This document shows, piece by piece, positions 11,630-20,889 of a stretch of DNA of 64,000 bases. The stretch's first letter is position 1. Every line of letters begins with the position of its first letter. The position numbers and the translations under genes are program-made. A model generated the notes under the pieces. The model saw only the letters and a list, made by a program, of their open reading frames with translations. It was not told where the DNA came from and ran no database searches. Origin of the DNA: Rhodoferax lacus (GTDB lineage Bacteria; Pseudomonadota; Gammaproteobacteria; Burkholderiales; Burkholderiaceae_C); assembly GCF_003415675.1 (NCBI RefSeq), contig NZ_QFZK01000010.1, positions 1-64,000 on the forward strand, in the 5' to 3' direction.

Positions 11630-12787
11630 ATGGACTTTCAACTCAACGACGACCAGCGCGCCTTTGCCGATACCGCGCAGCAGCTGTTTGCCGACTTCTG
11701 TGGCGACGACGCATTGCGCGCCCACGATGCCTCCGACCAACCCTTCATGCAGGCCCTGTGGCAGCAGTGCGTGGCTACCGGCCTGCACAGCATGCTGGTG
11801 CCCGAAGAGCATGGCGGCCTGGGCCTGGGCATGACCGAACTGATGGCCGTGCTGGAGCAGCAGGGCCGCGCCTTGGCGCTGGTGCCCCTTTGGGAGCAGC
11901 AACTGGCCGCCACCGCGCTGGCGTACTTTGCCCCGGCCGTGCTGGGCCAGCCGGTGCTGCAGGCCGCCCTGGCCGGTGCGCCGCTGGCCCTGTCGCTCAC
12001 CGCCCTGGCCGTGCCTGCCGGTTCTGCGCTGCGCCTGCGCGCAGGCGCCCGTGGCTGGCAGCTGCAGGGCCTGGCCCCGGCCGTGGCGCTGGGCCAGGAG
12101 GCCACCCACGCTGTGGTGGCTGCATCCCTGCACGGCAGTGCTGAAGGCGGCACGCGCCTGGTGCTGGTGGACTTGCAGCAAGCCGGTGTGCGCCGGGTGG
12201 CTGGGCGTACCCAGCACCACCTGGCGGTGGCGGACCTGCATTTTGACGACCTGGAACTGCCGCCCGAGGCGGTGCTGGCACCGGCGGCCGCAGGCTGGCT
12301 GGAGCCGCGCGCCATTGCCTGCCTGGCGGCCCTGCAAATGGGGGTGACGCAGCAGCAGCTGCGCCGCACCGTGGACTACGTCAGCGAGCGCAAACAGTTT
12401 GACCGCGTCATCGGCAGCTTCCAGCTGGTGGCCGGGCAGATGGCCGATGGCCACATTGCGCTGGAGGCGCTGCGCAGCTCGGTCTGGCAGCTGGTGTACC
12501 GGTTGGATGCGGGCCTGGGCGCCGCACCGCAGGCCTGGGCCACGCGGGCTCTCGCCAACGACACCGGGCACCGCGTGGGCCACATGGCGCAGCACGTGCA
12601 CGGCGGCATTGGGGTGGACATCAGCTACCCCATCCACCGCTTCCTCTACTGGAGCCGCGCCCTCAATGCGGTGCTGGGCGGCACCGAACACCAGCTGGCG
12701 CGCTTGGGCGACTGGCTGGCCGACAACGACAACCTGGGCTGGAAATATGACTTTGCCGAAGACACCCTCCATGACGCGGCGCTTTGA
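11630..12787 (+). CDS. Acyl-CoA dehydrogenase subunit (steroid side-chain type)
   Basis: Flavin enzyme subunit of 385 residues with the three-part acyl-CoA dehydrogenase fold. ERKQFDRVIGSFQLVAGQMA and QHVHGGIGVD are visible in the C-terminal helical domain. The tail after SRALNAVLGG lacks the common Y-E-G-T segment. Steroid acyl-CoA dehydrogenases are often alpha2beta2 pairs of two different short subunits; the likely partner is encoded at 14401-15582. AAGGAG precedes the ATG. Its 3' end overlaps the MaoC gene by 17 nt, which indicates translational coupling. Confidence 0.88.
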   Translation: MDFQLNDDQRAFADTAQQLFADFCGDDALRAHDASDQPFMQALWQQCVATGLHSMLVPEEHGGLGLGMTELMAVLEQQGRALALVPLWEQQLAATALAYFAPAVLGQPVLQAALAGAPLALSLTALAVPAGSALRLRAGARGWQLQGLAPAVALGQEATHAVVAASLHGSAEGGTRLVLVDLQQAGVRRVAGRTQHHLAVADLHFDDLELPPEAVLAPAAAGWLEPRAIACLAALQMGVTQQQLRRTVDYVSERKQFDRVIGSFQLVAGQMADGHIALEALRSSVWQLVYRLDAGLGAAPQAWATRALANDTGHRVGHMAQHVHGGIGVDISYPIHRFLYWSRALNAVLGGTEHQLARLGDWLADNDNLGWKYDFAEDTLHDAAL

Positions 12788-13178
12788 CGCGGTGCAGCCG
12801 GGCGAAGAGCTGCCCGCGCTCGCCGTGCCCATCACCGTGGCCCTGATTGCCGGTGGCGCCATTGCCACGCGCGATTACTTCCCCGGCCACCATGACGCAG
12901 AGGCCGCACGCGCCCTGGGCTCGCCCCACATCTTCATGAACATCCTCACCACCAACGGCCTGGTGCAGCGCTTTGTGGAAGGCTGGACCGGAGCGGGCGC
13001 GCGCCTGTGTGAACTGAAGATCAAACTCGGCGCCCCCAACTACCCCGGCGACACCATGACCTTCAGCGGCACGGTGGGCGCCAAGCGCGACCACGACCGC
13101 ACCGTGGAAATCCAGCTCAAGGGCAAGAACGCCATGGGCAACCACGTGAGCGGCACCGTGCGTGTGCAGCTGCCTTGA
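12771..13178 (+). CDS. MaoC-like hydratase subunit (ChsH1-like)
   Basis: Single hotdog-domain protein of 135 residues. The segment ATRDYFPGHHDAEAARALG carries the Asp and His expected of an R-specific enoyl-CoA hydratase active site. Together with the MaoC/OB protein at 10643 it probably forms a ChsH1-ChsH2-like hydratase acting on the steroid 17-propenoyl-CoA intermediate. The start ATG lies inside the end of the preceding acyl-CoA dehydrogenase gene; longer frames are only its overlap. It ends 21 nt before the aldolase gene. Confidence 0.85.
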   Translation: MTRRFDAVQPGEELPALAVPITVALIAGGAIATRDYFPGHHDAEAARALGSPHIFMNILTTNGLVQRFVEGWTGAGARLCELKIKLGAPNYPGDTMTFSGTVGAKRDHDRTVEIQLKGKNAMGNHVSGTVRVQLP

Positions 13179-13199
13179 AGCGCCTGGAGATAGAACCCC

Positions 13200-14378
13200 A
13201 TGACTGATATGAACATTTCCGGCCGCGCCTCCATCGTGGGCCTGGGTGCCACCGAGTTCTCCAAACGCTCTGGCCGCACCGAGGTGCGCCTGGCCATGGA
13301 GGCCACGTTGCAGGCCTTGGCCGATGCCGGCATCGACCCGTCCGAGGTGGACGGTTTTTCTTCCTACTCGGTGGACAAAGTGCCCGAGTACGAGATTGCG
13401 CGCCTGCTGGGCGCCAAGAACGTCAGCTTCTTCTCGCAGGTGCCCCACGGTGGTGGCGCCGCCTGTGCGCCGGTGCTGCATGCAGCCATGGCCGTGGCCA
13501 CCGGCATTGCCAAGACGGTGGTGGTGTACCGCGCCATGAACGAGCGTAGCTGGTACCGCTTTGGCAATGGCAACTACGGCTTTGGCGACTCGCCGCTGTT
13601 TGAGAACGTCAACTACGGCTGGTACATGCCGCACGGTTTTCACACGCCGGCCGCCTGGGTGGGCATGTTTGCGCGGCGCTACATGCATGCCTTTGGTGCC
13701 ACCAGTGAGGACTTCGGCCGTGTGGCCGTGGCCGTGCGCGATTTTGCGGCCACCAACCCGGCCGCCTTTTTCCACGGCAAGCCCATCACGCTGGAAGAGC
13801 ACCAGGCCTCGCGCTGGATTTGCGAGCCCCTGCACCTGCTGGACTGCTGCCAGGAATCCGACGGCGCGGTGGCCATGGTCATCACCTCCACCGAGCGCGC
13901 GCGCGACCTCCAGCGCACACCGGTGGTCATCAAGGGCGCCGCACAAGGCATCAGCGACGGCCAGCAGATCATGACCTCCTACTACCGCGAGGACATCACC
14001 GGCCTGCCGGAAATGGGCCTGGTGGCCAAGCAGCTGTGGCAGCAAAGCCGGCTCACGCCACAGGACATCCAGACCGCGGTGATCTACGACCACTTCACCC
14101 CTTTTGTGCTGCCGCAGCTCGAAGAGTTCGGCTTTGTCAAACGCGGTGAGGCCAAAGACTTCATACGCGCCGGCCAGCACGCGCGCGGCGGCAGCCTGCC
14201 CATCAACACCCACGGCGGCCAGTTGGGCGAGGCCTATATCCACGGCATGAACGGCATTGCCGAGGGCGTACGCCAGGTGCGTGGTGACGCCGTCAACCAG
14301 GTGGCCGATGTGCACAACGTGCTGGTTACTGCGGGCACCGGTGTGCCCACCAGCGGCCTGATTCTGGGCACTGCCTGA
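13200..14378 (+). CDS. Thiolase-like steroid side-chain aldolase (Ltp2/Sal-like)
   Basis: Thiolase-superfamily protein of 392 residues of the lipid-transfer-protein/SCP-x type. Visible segments are GLGATEFSKRSGRTE, GGGAACAPVL, AVIYDHFTPF and NTHGGQLGEAYIHG. In cholesterol and bile-acid pathways proteins of this class (Ltp2, Sal1) cleave the 17-hydroxy side-chain CoA ester by retro-aldol reaction instead of thiolysis, and need a DUF35 partner. Here that partner is most likely the 10643 protein. The gene sits between the hydratase and the second acyl-CoA dehydrogenase subunit. Aldolase rather than thiolase activity is inferred from family and context. Confidence 0.85.
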   Translation: MTDMNISGRASIVGLGATEFSKRSGRTEVRLAMEATLQALADAGIDPSEVDGFSSYSVDKVPEYEIARLLGAKNVSFFSQVPHGGGAACAPVLHAAMAVATGIAKTVVVYRAMNERSWYRFGNGNYGFGDSPLFENVNYGWYMPHGFHTPAAWVGMFARRYMHAFGATSEDFGRVAVAVRDFAATNPAAFFHGKPITLEEHQASRWICEPLHLLDCCQESDGAVAMVITSTERARDLQRTPVVIKGAAQGISDGQQIMTSYYREDITGLPEMGLVAKQLWQQSRLTPQDIQTAVIYDHFTPFVLPQLEEFGFVKRGEAKDFIRAGQHARGGSLPINTHGGQLGEAYIHGMNGIAEGVRQVRGDAVNQVADVHNVLVTAGTGVPTSGLILGTA

Positions 14379-14400
14379 AAACCCGAAAAAGAAAGAGTCC

Positions 14401-15582
14401 ATGTTCATCGACCTGACCCCCGAACAGCACCGCCTGCGCCTGCAGGTGCGTGACTATTTCAACACCCTGATGACGCCCGAGCTGCGCCAGCGCCTGCGCG
14501 GCGCCGAGAGCGGCGACGAGTACCGCCAGACCATCCGCCAGATGGGACGCGACGGCTGGCTGGCCGTGGGCTGGCCCAAGGCCCACGGCGGCCAGGGCCT
14601 GAGTGCCACCGAGCAGCTGATCTTTTTTGAAGAGGCCAATATTGCCGGCGCGCCGCTGCCCTTTGTGACCATCAGCACGGTGGGCCCGGCGCTGATGGAG
14701 CACGGCACTGCCCAGCAAAAGGCCGAGTTCCTGCCCGGCATTGCCGCGGGCGAAACCATTTTTGCCATCGGCTACTCCGAGCCCCAGGCCGGCTCGGACC
14801 TGGCCACCTTGAAGACCCAGGGCCGCCTGGAGGGCGACCTGGAGACCGGGCACTTTGTGGTCAACGGCAACAAGCTCTGGACCTCGGGCATTGAGGCGGC
14901 CGACCACATCTGGCTGGCCGTGCGCAGCAGCCCGGAGCTGGCGCGTCACAAGGGCATCTCCATCCTGATTGCCGACACGGCGGCCAAGGGTTTTTCGCAC
15001 ACGCTGATCCACACCGTGGGCAACGTTACCTCGGCCACCTACTACGACAACGTCGAGGTGCCGGCCCACCGCCTGGTGGGCACGCTGCACGGCGGCTGGA
15101 AGCTCATCACCTCGCAGCTCAACCACGAGCGCCTGGGCCTGGGCTCCTGGTCCGACAAGATTTTCGGGCCGTTCCGCCGGGTGCTGCTGTGGGCCAAGGC
15201 GCGCGACGAGCAGGGCCAGCGCGCCATCGACCAGCCCTGGGTGCGCCGTTCTCTGGCCGAGTGCTACACCCGCATGGAGGCCATGCGCCTGATCAATTTC
15301 CGCATTGCTGCGGATCTGGAAGCCGGTGGCATGGATGTGGCCCTGGCCTCCACCACCAAGGTGTATGGCTCGGAGGGCGTGGTGGACATTCTGCGCCGCT
15401 TGATGGACATCGTGGGCAGCAGCGCGCTGGTGCGCTCGGGCTCCAGCGCTGCCTATTTGCTGGGCGAGCTGGAGTACGAAATCCGCTCCTGGCCCATCAA
15501 TACCTTTGGTGGCGGCACCAACGAAATCCAGCGCGAGCTGATCGCCCAGTTTGGCTTGGGTATGCCCAGGCCCGTGCGCTAA
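14401..15582 (+). CDS. Acyl-CoA dehydrogenase subunit (partner of 11630 product)
   Basis: Acyl-CoA dehydrogenase of 393 residues. It shows GYSEPQAGSDLATLKTQGR (substrate and flavin loop), NGNKLWTSG, RSGSSAAYLLGELEYEIRSW and the flavin-binding tail TFGGGTNEIQRELIAQFGLG. The glutamate of the usual Y-E-G-T catalytic segment is replaced by glycine, as in the steroid-specific subfamily where the base lies elsewhere. It probably pairs with the 11630 product. The start ATG follows the aldolase stop by 22 nt. Together they would desaturate the 17-side-chain acyl-CoA before hydration. Confidence 0.88.
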   Translation: MFIDLTPEQHRLRLQVRDYFNTLMTPELRQRLRGAESGDEYRQTIRQMGRDGWLAVGWPKAHGGQGLSATEQLIFFEEANIAGAPLPFVTISTVGPALMEHGTAQQKAEFLPGIAAGETIFAIGYSEPQAGSDLATLKTQGRLEGDLETGHFVVNGNKLWTSGIEAADHIWLAVRSSPELARHKGISILIADTAAKGFSHTLIHTVGNVTSATYYDNVEVPAHRLVGTLHGGWKLITSQLNHERLGLGSWSDKIFGPFRRVLLWAKARDEQGQRAIDQPWVRRSLAECYTRMEAMRLINFRIAADLEAGGMDVALASTTKVYGSEGVVDILRRLMDIVGSSALVRSGSSAAYLLGELEYEIRSWPINTFGGGTNEIQRELIAQFGLGMPRPVR

Positions 15583-15612
15583 GACATCGCAAAAAAATAA
15601 GGGAGACAACCC

Positions 15613-17421
15613 GTGACGACAGCACCCACCGTTCCCCGTGAGCTGACCCAGGCCCGGCTGGACCGCCGCGCCCACGTTGGCACGCAATTCCTGGCCTCCA
15701 GCCCCTACACCACCGCCGACCGGGTGGAGGAGTCCGTGCAGCGCTATGGCCAGCGGCCCTGCCTGCACTTTGGCACGCAGAGCTGGACGTATGCCACCTT
15801 CAACGAAGGCGTGAACCAGGTGGCCCATGCCGCCCACGCCCTGGGCGTGCGCCGGGGCGATGTGGTGGCGCTGGCCATGGAGAACCGGCCGGCCTTTTTC
15901 TTCGCCTGGTTTGGCCTGAGCAAGCTGGGTGCCGTAGTGGCCTTTTTGAACACCCATGTCAGCGGCCGTGCCCTGGAGCACGCGCTGGAGGTTACCGGCG
16001 CCACCACGGTGATTGTGGGCTCCGAGTGCCTGGCGCACTTTGCCGCCACCCCGGGCCTGCCCGCCGGTCTGCGCCTGTGGCTTTGGCCCGATGCAGAGCG
16101 CGCAGCCGACCCCGCGCACCACGCCCTGTGTGCACTGGACCTGAGCACGCAGGTGGCCCAGGCGCCAACGCACAACCCGCCGGCCGAATGGCGCGCAGGG
16201 CTTGTGGCGGGCGACACGGCGCAGTACATCTTCACCTCGGGCACCACCGGATTGCCCAAGGCCGCGGTGATCAGCCATGCGCGCTGGCTCATGGCAGGCG
16301 CGGGCATGCAGGCCATCTGGGAGATCGTGCCGGAGGATTGCTTCTACTGCTTCTTGCCGCTCTACCATGGCGCGGCCTCCATGTCGGCCACGGCCACGGC
16401 GCTCACGGCCGGTGCCAGCCTGGCCTTGCGGCGCAAGTTCAGCCGCAGCGAATTCTGGAGCGACGTGCGTCGCTACCAGATCACCATGGCCCAGTATGTG
16501 GGGGAGATCTGCCGCTTCCTGCTGAGCGTGCCGCCTGCGGCCGATGACAAGAACCACACGCTGCGCAAGATGTCGGGCACGGGCCTCACCCCCGAGATCT
16601 GGGCGCAGTGGGTGGAGCGCTTTGGTGAGGCGCAAATTTTTGAGAGCTGGGGCTCCACCGAGTCCAACACCAGCACCCTGAACCTGGACAACCGCATCGG
16701 CTCCTGCGGCCGCGTGCCCTTTTGGGAAAAAACCAACCTGCGCCTGGTGCGCTACGACATTGCCAACGAAGTGCATCCGCGCGGCGCCGATGGCTTTTTG
16801 CAGCTGGCCGAAGTGGATGAGCCGGGCGAGGCCATTGGCATGATTTACAACATTCCCGATGTAGTGGCCGGGCGCTTCGAGGGCTACACCTCGGCCGAGG
16901 CCACCGAGAAAAAAATCCTGCGCAATGTGTTTGCGCCGGGCGATGCGTGGTGGTCTTCAGGCGACCTGCTGCGTGCGGATGCCGATGGCTACTGCTGGTT
17001 TGTGGACCGCATTGGCGACACCTTTCGCTGGAAGAGCGAAAACGTGTCCACCGCCGAAGTGGCCGACGCCCTGGGCGACTTTGCCGGCCTGGATGCACTC
17101 ACCATTTATGGCGTGCAGGTGCCAGGCCACGAAGGGCGCGCGGGCATGGCCGCGCTGGTGCTGCTGACGGGCGCGGTGTTTGACCCTGCGGCCTTCTGGG
17201 CCCTGGCTACAGCACGCCTGCCACGCTATGCGGCCCCGCTGTTTGTGCGCCTCTCGGCCACCGCCGACATGACCGGCAACTACAAGCTGCGCAAGGTGGA
17301 CCTGCAGCGTGAGGGCTTTGATGCCAGCCTGGTGCAAGACCCCCTGTTTGTGCGCGACGATGCGGCCCGCACCTATGTGCCCCTGAACCCGCAGGCCCTG
17401 GCAAAGGCGCTGGGTGGATAG
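15613..17421 (+). CDS. Long-chain/steroid acyl-CoA synthetase (FATP/FadD17-like)
   Basis: AMP-forming ligase of 602 residues that likely activates a steroid side-chain carboxylate with CoA. The P-loop is YIFTSGTTGLPKAA; later motifs are WGSTESN and SGDLLRADADGYCWFVDR, followed by GDTFRWKSENVST, typical of the very-long-chain/bile-acid ligase branch. The GTG at 15613 is chosen because GGGAGA lies just upstream. Its stop overlaps the GTG of the metallo-hydrolase gene by 8 nt. In bile-acid degraders a ligase of this branch starts side-chain oxidation; the actual substrate here is not known. Confidence 0.88.
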   Translation: MTTAPTVPRELTQARLDRRAHVGTQFLASSPYTTADRVEESVQRYGQRPCLHFGTQSWTYATFNEGVNQVAHAAHALGVRRGDVVALAMENRPAFFFAWFGLSKLGAVVAFLNTHVSGRALEHALEVTGATTVIVGSECLAHFAATPGLPAGLRLWLWPDAERAADPAHHALCALDLSTQVAQAPTHNPPAEWRAGLVAGDTAQYIFTSGTTGLPKAAVISHARWLMAGAGMQAIWEIVPEDCFYCFLPLYHGAASMSATATALTAGASLALRRKFSRSEFWSDVRRYQITMAQYVGEICRFLLSVPPAADDKNHTLRKMSGTGLTPEIWAQWVERFGEAQIFESWGSTESNTSTLNLDNRIGSCGRVPFWEKTNLRLVRYDIANEVHPRGADGFLQLAEVDEPGEAIGMIYNIPDVVAGRFEGYTSAEATEKKILRNVFAPGDAWWSSGDLLRADADGYCWFVDRIGDTFRWKSENVSTAEVADALGDFAGLDALTIYGVQVPGHEGRAGMAALVLLTGAVFDPAAFWALATARLPRYAAPLFVRLSATADMTGNYKLRKVDLQREGFDASLVQDPLFVRDDAARTYVPLNPQALAKALGG

Positions 17422-18514
17422 CGCGGCAGCCCCCTTGCCCGTGCAGCGCCTGCGTGCCTCGGCAGACCTGGACTATCCGTTTGCGCCGCCCACGCCCGAT
17501 GGCGCGGTGGTGGAGGTGGCGCCCGGCATCCTGTGGGCGCGCATGCCCATGCCCATGGCGCTGGACCACATCAACGTCTACCTGCTGCGCGAAGACGATG
17601 GCTGGACCCTGGTGGACACCGGCTTGAACCTGCCGCGCACGCGCGAGCTGTGGGAGCAGATTGTTGCCACGCAGTTGGAGGGCCTGCCGGTCAAACGCCT
17701 GGTCTGCACCCACTGCCATTACGACCACGCCGGTGTGGCCGCCTGGCTGTGCGCGCGCTACCAGATTCCGCTGCTCATGACCTACGGCGAGTTCTTCATG
17801 CTGCGCGGCCTGATGGGGCCGCCGCCCGACCCGCTGCCGGAGTCGTTGCTGGGCTTCTACCAGCGCGCCGGTATGGGGCAGGCCCAGGTGGGCAAAATGT
17901 TTGAGGCCCTGCGCCGCGACCCCTTCATGCCGCCCGTGCCCGAGAGCTACCAGCGCCTGCGGGCGGGTGATGTGCTGACCATCGGCACGCGCGACTGGCA
18001 GGTGATCATTGGCGAGGGCCATTCGCCCGAGCACGCCTGCCTGTACAACGCCAGCGAGCGCATCCTGATTGCCGGTGACCAGTTGCTGCCGCGCATCAGC
18101 TCCAACGTGCTGGTGTCCTCCATAGAGCCCGAGGCCAACCCGCTGCAACTGTGGCTGGCCTCGCTGGACCGACTGGATGTGCTGGCCCCCGACACCCTGG
18201 TGCTGCCTTCGCACCAGAGCGTGTTTCGCGGCCTGCATGCACGGGTGGCGGAATTGCATGCCCACCATCAGCAACAATTCGAGCTGCTGCGCACGGAGCT
18301 GGGCCAACGTGGATCGGCCACAGCGCTTGAATTGATGCAGGTGCAGTTTCCCAAACTGCGCGGCGCCATGGATGAGCTGATGGCCCTGGGCGAGACCCTG
18401 GCCCATTTGGCCTGGCTGCGCTACGAGGGCCAGATTGGCCGGGTGCTGGAGGATGATGCCTGTCATCGCTTCAGCCTGATGTCACCACCGACGGGAGTAT
18501 CCCTTGCAAGATAA
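17414..18514 (+). CDS. Metallo-beta-lactamase-fold hydrolase
   Basis: Zinc hydrolase of 366 residues. The metal motif THCHYDHAG (HxHxDH) is near residue 98; further ligand segments are GEGHSPEHACLY, AGDQLLPRIS and LPSHQSVF. The GTG start overlaps the preceding ligase gene by 8 nt, and its own stop overlaps the next gene by 11 nt, so all three are coupled. Enzymes of this fold in acyl-CoA clusters may act as thioesterases, lactonases or glyoxalase II-like hydrolases. In a steroid pathway it could hydrolyse a lactone or release CoA, but the reaction cannot be decided from sequence. Confidence 0.85.
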   Translation: MDSAAAPLPVQRLRASADLDYPFAPPTPDGAVVEVAPGILWARMPMPMALDHINVYLLREDDGWTLVDTGLNLPRTRELWEQIVATQLEGLPVKRLVCTHCHYDHAGVAAWLCARYQIPLLMTYGEFFMLRGLMGPPPDPLPESLLGFYQRAGMGQAQVGKMFEALRRDPFMPPVPESYQRLRAGDVLTIGTRDWQVIIGEGHSPEHACLYNASERILIAGDQLLPRISSNVLVSSIEPEANPLQLWLASLDRLDVLAPDTLVLPSHQSVFRGLHARVAELHAHHQQQFELLRTELGQRGSATALELMQVQFPKLRGAMDELMALGETLAHLAWLRYEGQIGRVLEDDACHRFSLMSPPTGVSLAR

Positions 18515-19733
18515 CAAAACCTTTCGCGCCGAGACGGCGCAATGGCTTGAGGCCAACTGCCCTGCCAGCCTGCGCACCCCCATCACCTCTGCCGAGATGG
18601 TGTGGGGCGGCTCGCAGCTGGCCTTTGACAACGAAGACCAACGCCTGTGGTTTGAGCGCATGCGCGAGCGCGGCTGGTTTGCACCGGGCTGGCCGGCCGC
18701 GCTGGGCGGTGGCGGCCTGAACGCCCGCCAGGCCCGCATTGTGGAAGAAGAAATGGCCCGCCTGGGCTGCCGCCAGCCGCAATACAACCTGGGCATCTGG
18801 ATGCTCGGGCCGGTGCTGCTGGAGCTGGGCACCGAGGCGCAACAGCGCGAGCACCTCATCCCCATGATGCAGGGCCGCCTGCGCTGGTGCCAGGGCTTTT
18901 CGGAGCCCAACGCCGGCTCCGATCTGGCCAGCCTCAAGACCTCGGCCAAGCTGGATGCGTCAGGCGAGAACTACCTGATCAACGGCTCCAAAATCTGGAC
19001 CTCGGACGCGGACAAGGCCGACTGGATGTATGCCCTGGTGCGCACCGACAGCAGCGCGCGCAAGCAGCAGGGCATCAGCTTCATGCTGGTGGACATGAAG
19101 AGCCCGGGCATCACCGTCAAGCCCATTGAGTTGATAGGCGGCAAGTCGGGTTTTTGCCAGGTGTTTTTTGACAACGTCAGCACCCCGGTGCGCCAGGTGC
19201 TGGGCGCTGTGGGCGAGGGCTGGAATGTGGCCAAGAAGCTGCTGCAGCATGAGCGCGCGGCCATGTCCAAGTTCACCGAGGGTGGCGCGCCTTCGCACGA
19301 CGCATTGGCCGTGGCACGGCCCTGCCTGCAGGCGCTGGCGGGCCAGGCACAGGCACAGGCTCCTCTACAGAGCGGAGCCGGCGCGGCGCAGGCCGCAGTG
19401 CTGCGCGAGCGGCTGGCCACCGTGCTGATGGACGCACAGGCTTTTGGCCTGACCCATGTGCGCGTGAAGGAGCAGGCCATGGCCGGGCAGGACATCAGCG
19501 GCCCGGCCTCCATCATGAAGCTGCTGCAGACCGAGCAGGAGGTGGCCAAGTACGAGCTGCTGACGCATGTGCTGGGCCAGCGGGGTTTGAGCTGGCAGGG
19601 CGATGAATTCAGCGCCGACGAACACGCCATCTGCCGCAGCTGGCTGCTCTCCAAGAGCTACACCATTGCCGGGGGCAGCTCCGAAGTGCAGCTCAACATC
19701 ATTGCCAAGCGCGTGCTGGGCCTGCCGGGCTAA
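18504..19733 (+). CDS. Acyl-CoA dehydrogenase subunit (second pair, FAD-tail type)
   Basis: Acyl-CoA dehydrogenase of 409 residues with GFSEPNAGSDLASLKTSAK, NGSKIWTSDADKADW, and the tail YTIAGGSSEVQLNIIAKRVL, where glycine replaces the usual catalytic glutamate segment. The frame begins at TTG 18504, supported by GGGAG upstream and by its overlap with the metallo-hydrolase stop. It is followed 31 nt later by a second short acyl-CoA dehydrogenase, so the two probably form an alpha2beta2 enzyme for another round of side-chain oxidation. Confidence 0.87.
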   Translation: MQDNKTFRAETAQWLEANCPASLRTPITSAEMVWGGSQLAFDNEDQRLWFERMRERGWFAPGWPAALGGGGLNARQARIVEEEMARLGCRQPQYNLGIWMLGPVLLELGTEAQQREHLIPMMQGRLRWCQGFSEPNAGSDLASLKTSAKLDASGENYLINGSKIWTSDADKADWMYALVRTDSSARKQQGISFMLVDMKSPGITVKPIELIGGKSGFCQVFFDNVSTPVRQVLGAVGEGWNVAKKLLQHERAAMSKFTEGGAPSHDALAVARPCLQALAGQAQAQAPLQSGAGAAQAAVLRERLATVLMDAQAFGLTHVRVKEQAMAGQDISGPASIMKLLQTEQEVAKYELLTHVLGQRGLSWQGDEFSADEHAICRSWLLSKSYTIAGGSSEVQLNIIAKRVLGLPG

Positions 19734-19764
19734 GGCGCGCCCCCATCCACACCGAGAGACCGAG

Positions 19765-20889
19765 ATGACTTATCTGTTGAGTGAAGAACAAAGCATGCTG
19801 CGCGACAGCGCGCGCGACTTTTTGCAGGGCCAGGCCCCAGTGGCACTGCAGCGTAGCCTGCGCGACAGCGATGCCGGGCTCGGCTTTGAGCCTGCTGTGT
19901 GGCAGCAGGCCATAGACCTGGGCTGGCTGTGCGCCGTGTTCCCGGAGGAGCAGGGCGGCCTGGCCATGGGCTACCAGGGCATGGGCTGCGTGTTTGAACA
20001 CATGGGCCGCAACCTTGCGGCCCTGCCACTGCTCTCGCAGGCGGTGCTGTGCGGCGAGTTGCTGCTGCGCACGGCCAATGCTGCGCAGCAGGCGCTGTGG
20101 CTGCCCGCGCTGCTGGCCGGCACACAGCGTTTTGCCCTGGCCCTGGAGGAGGGCGGCCGCCACGCGCCGCTGCCCGTGCACACCCGCGCACGCCGTGTGG
20201 ACGGCGCCTGGGTGCTGGACGGCGAAAAGTGGTTTGTGATGGACGGCGTGGGCGCGCAGCAACTCATCGTCACTGCCTGCCTGGAAGACGGGAGCCTGGG
20301 CCTGTTTGTGGTGGATGTGCAGAGCCCGGGTGTGGCCCTGCAGCGCAGCCGCATGGTGGACAGCCGCAACAGCGCGCGTGTGCAGTTGCAGGCCGTGCGC
20401 CTGGGTGATGACCGGCAACTGGCTGCCCACAGCCACACGGCGCAAGCCTTGGACGCGGTGCTGGACCGTGCCCGCATCTGCCTGGCCGCCGAAGCGCTGG
20501 GCCTGACGCGTGAAGCGTTTGAGCGCACCGTGGCGTACCTGAAAGAGCGGGTGCAGTTTGATGTGCCAATCGGCAGCTTCCAGGCCCTGCAGCACCGGGT
20601 GGCGCGCCTGTACACCGAGCTGGAGTTGCTGGAGAGCTGCGTGCGCGCAGCCCTGGCCGCCATTGATGCCGATGCCCCCGACCTGCCGCTGCTGGCCAGC
20701 CTGGCCAAGGCACGCGCCTCTGATTTGTGTGAACGGGTGCTCAATGAAGCCGTGCAACTGCACGGCGGCATAGGGGTTACCGATGAGTTCGATCTGGGCC
20801 TGTTTGTCAAACGCGCGCGCGTGCTGCAGCACACTCTGGGCGATGGAATATTCCACCGTGACCGCTATGCCTTGCTGAGAGATTTTTGA
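19765..20889 (+). CDS. Acyl-CoA dehydrogenase subunit (second pair, partner)
   Basis: Short acyl-CoA dehydrogenase of 374 residues. It retains FERTVAYLKERVQFDVPIGS and NEAVQLHGGIGVTDE but lacks the tail flavin motif, matching the 11630 protein in style. It presumably pairs with the 18504 product. The ATG at 19765 begins the normal N terminus (MTYLLSEEQSMLRDSARDFL); upstream frame is only the end of the previous gene. Its stop TGA shares one base with the start of the next ligase gene. Confidence 0.87.
   Translation: MTYLLSEEQSMLRDSARDFLQGQAPVALQRSLRDSDAGLGFEPAVWQQAIDLGWLCAVFPEEQGGLAMGYQGMGCVFEHMGRNLAALPLLSQAVLCGELLLRTANAAQQALWLPALLAGTQRFALALEEGGRHAPLPVHTRARRVDGAWVLDGEKWFVMDGVGAQQLIVTACLEDGSLGLFVVDVQSPGVALQRSRMVDSRNSARVQLQAVRLGDDRQLAAHSHTAQALDAVLDRARICLAAEALGLTREAFERTVAYLKERVQFDVPIGSFQALQHRVARLYTELELLESCVRAALAAIDADAPDLPLLASLAKARASDLCERVLNEAVQLHGGIGVTDEFDLGLFVKRARVLQHTLGDGIFHRDRYALLRDF

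Noticed and set aside
10523-12868. Very long minus-strand frame (781 residues) across the MaoC/OB and acyl-CoA dehydrogenase genes
   Set aside because: It is antisense to clear genes, rich in His, Gln, Gly and Arg, has no recognisable domain and arises from high third-position GC.
14326-16776. Long minus-strand frame (816 residues) opposite the acyl-CoA dehydrogenase and ligase genes
   Set aside because: Same composition artefact; the plus-strand genes carry all family motifs.
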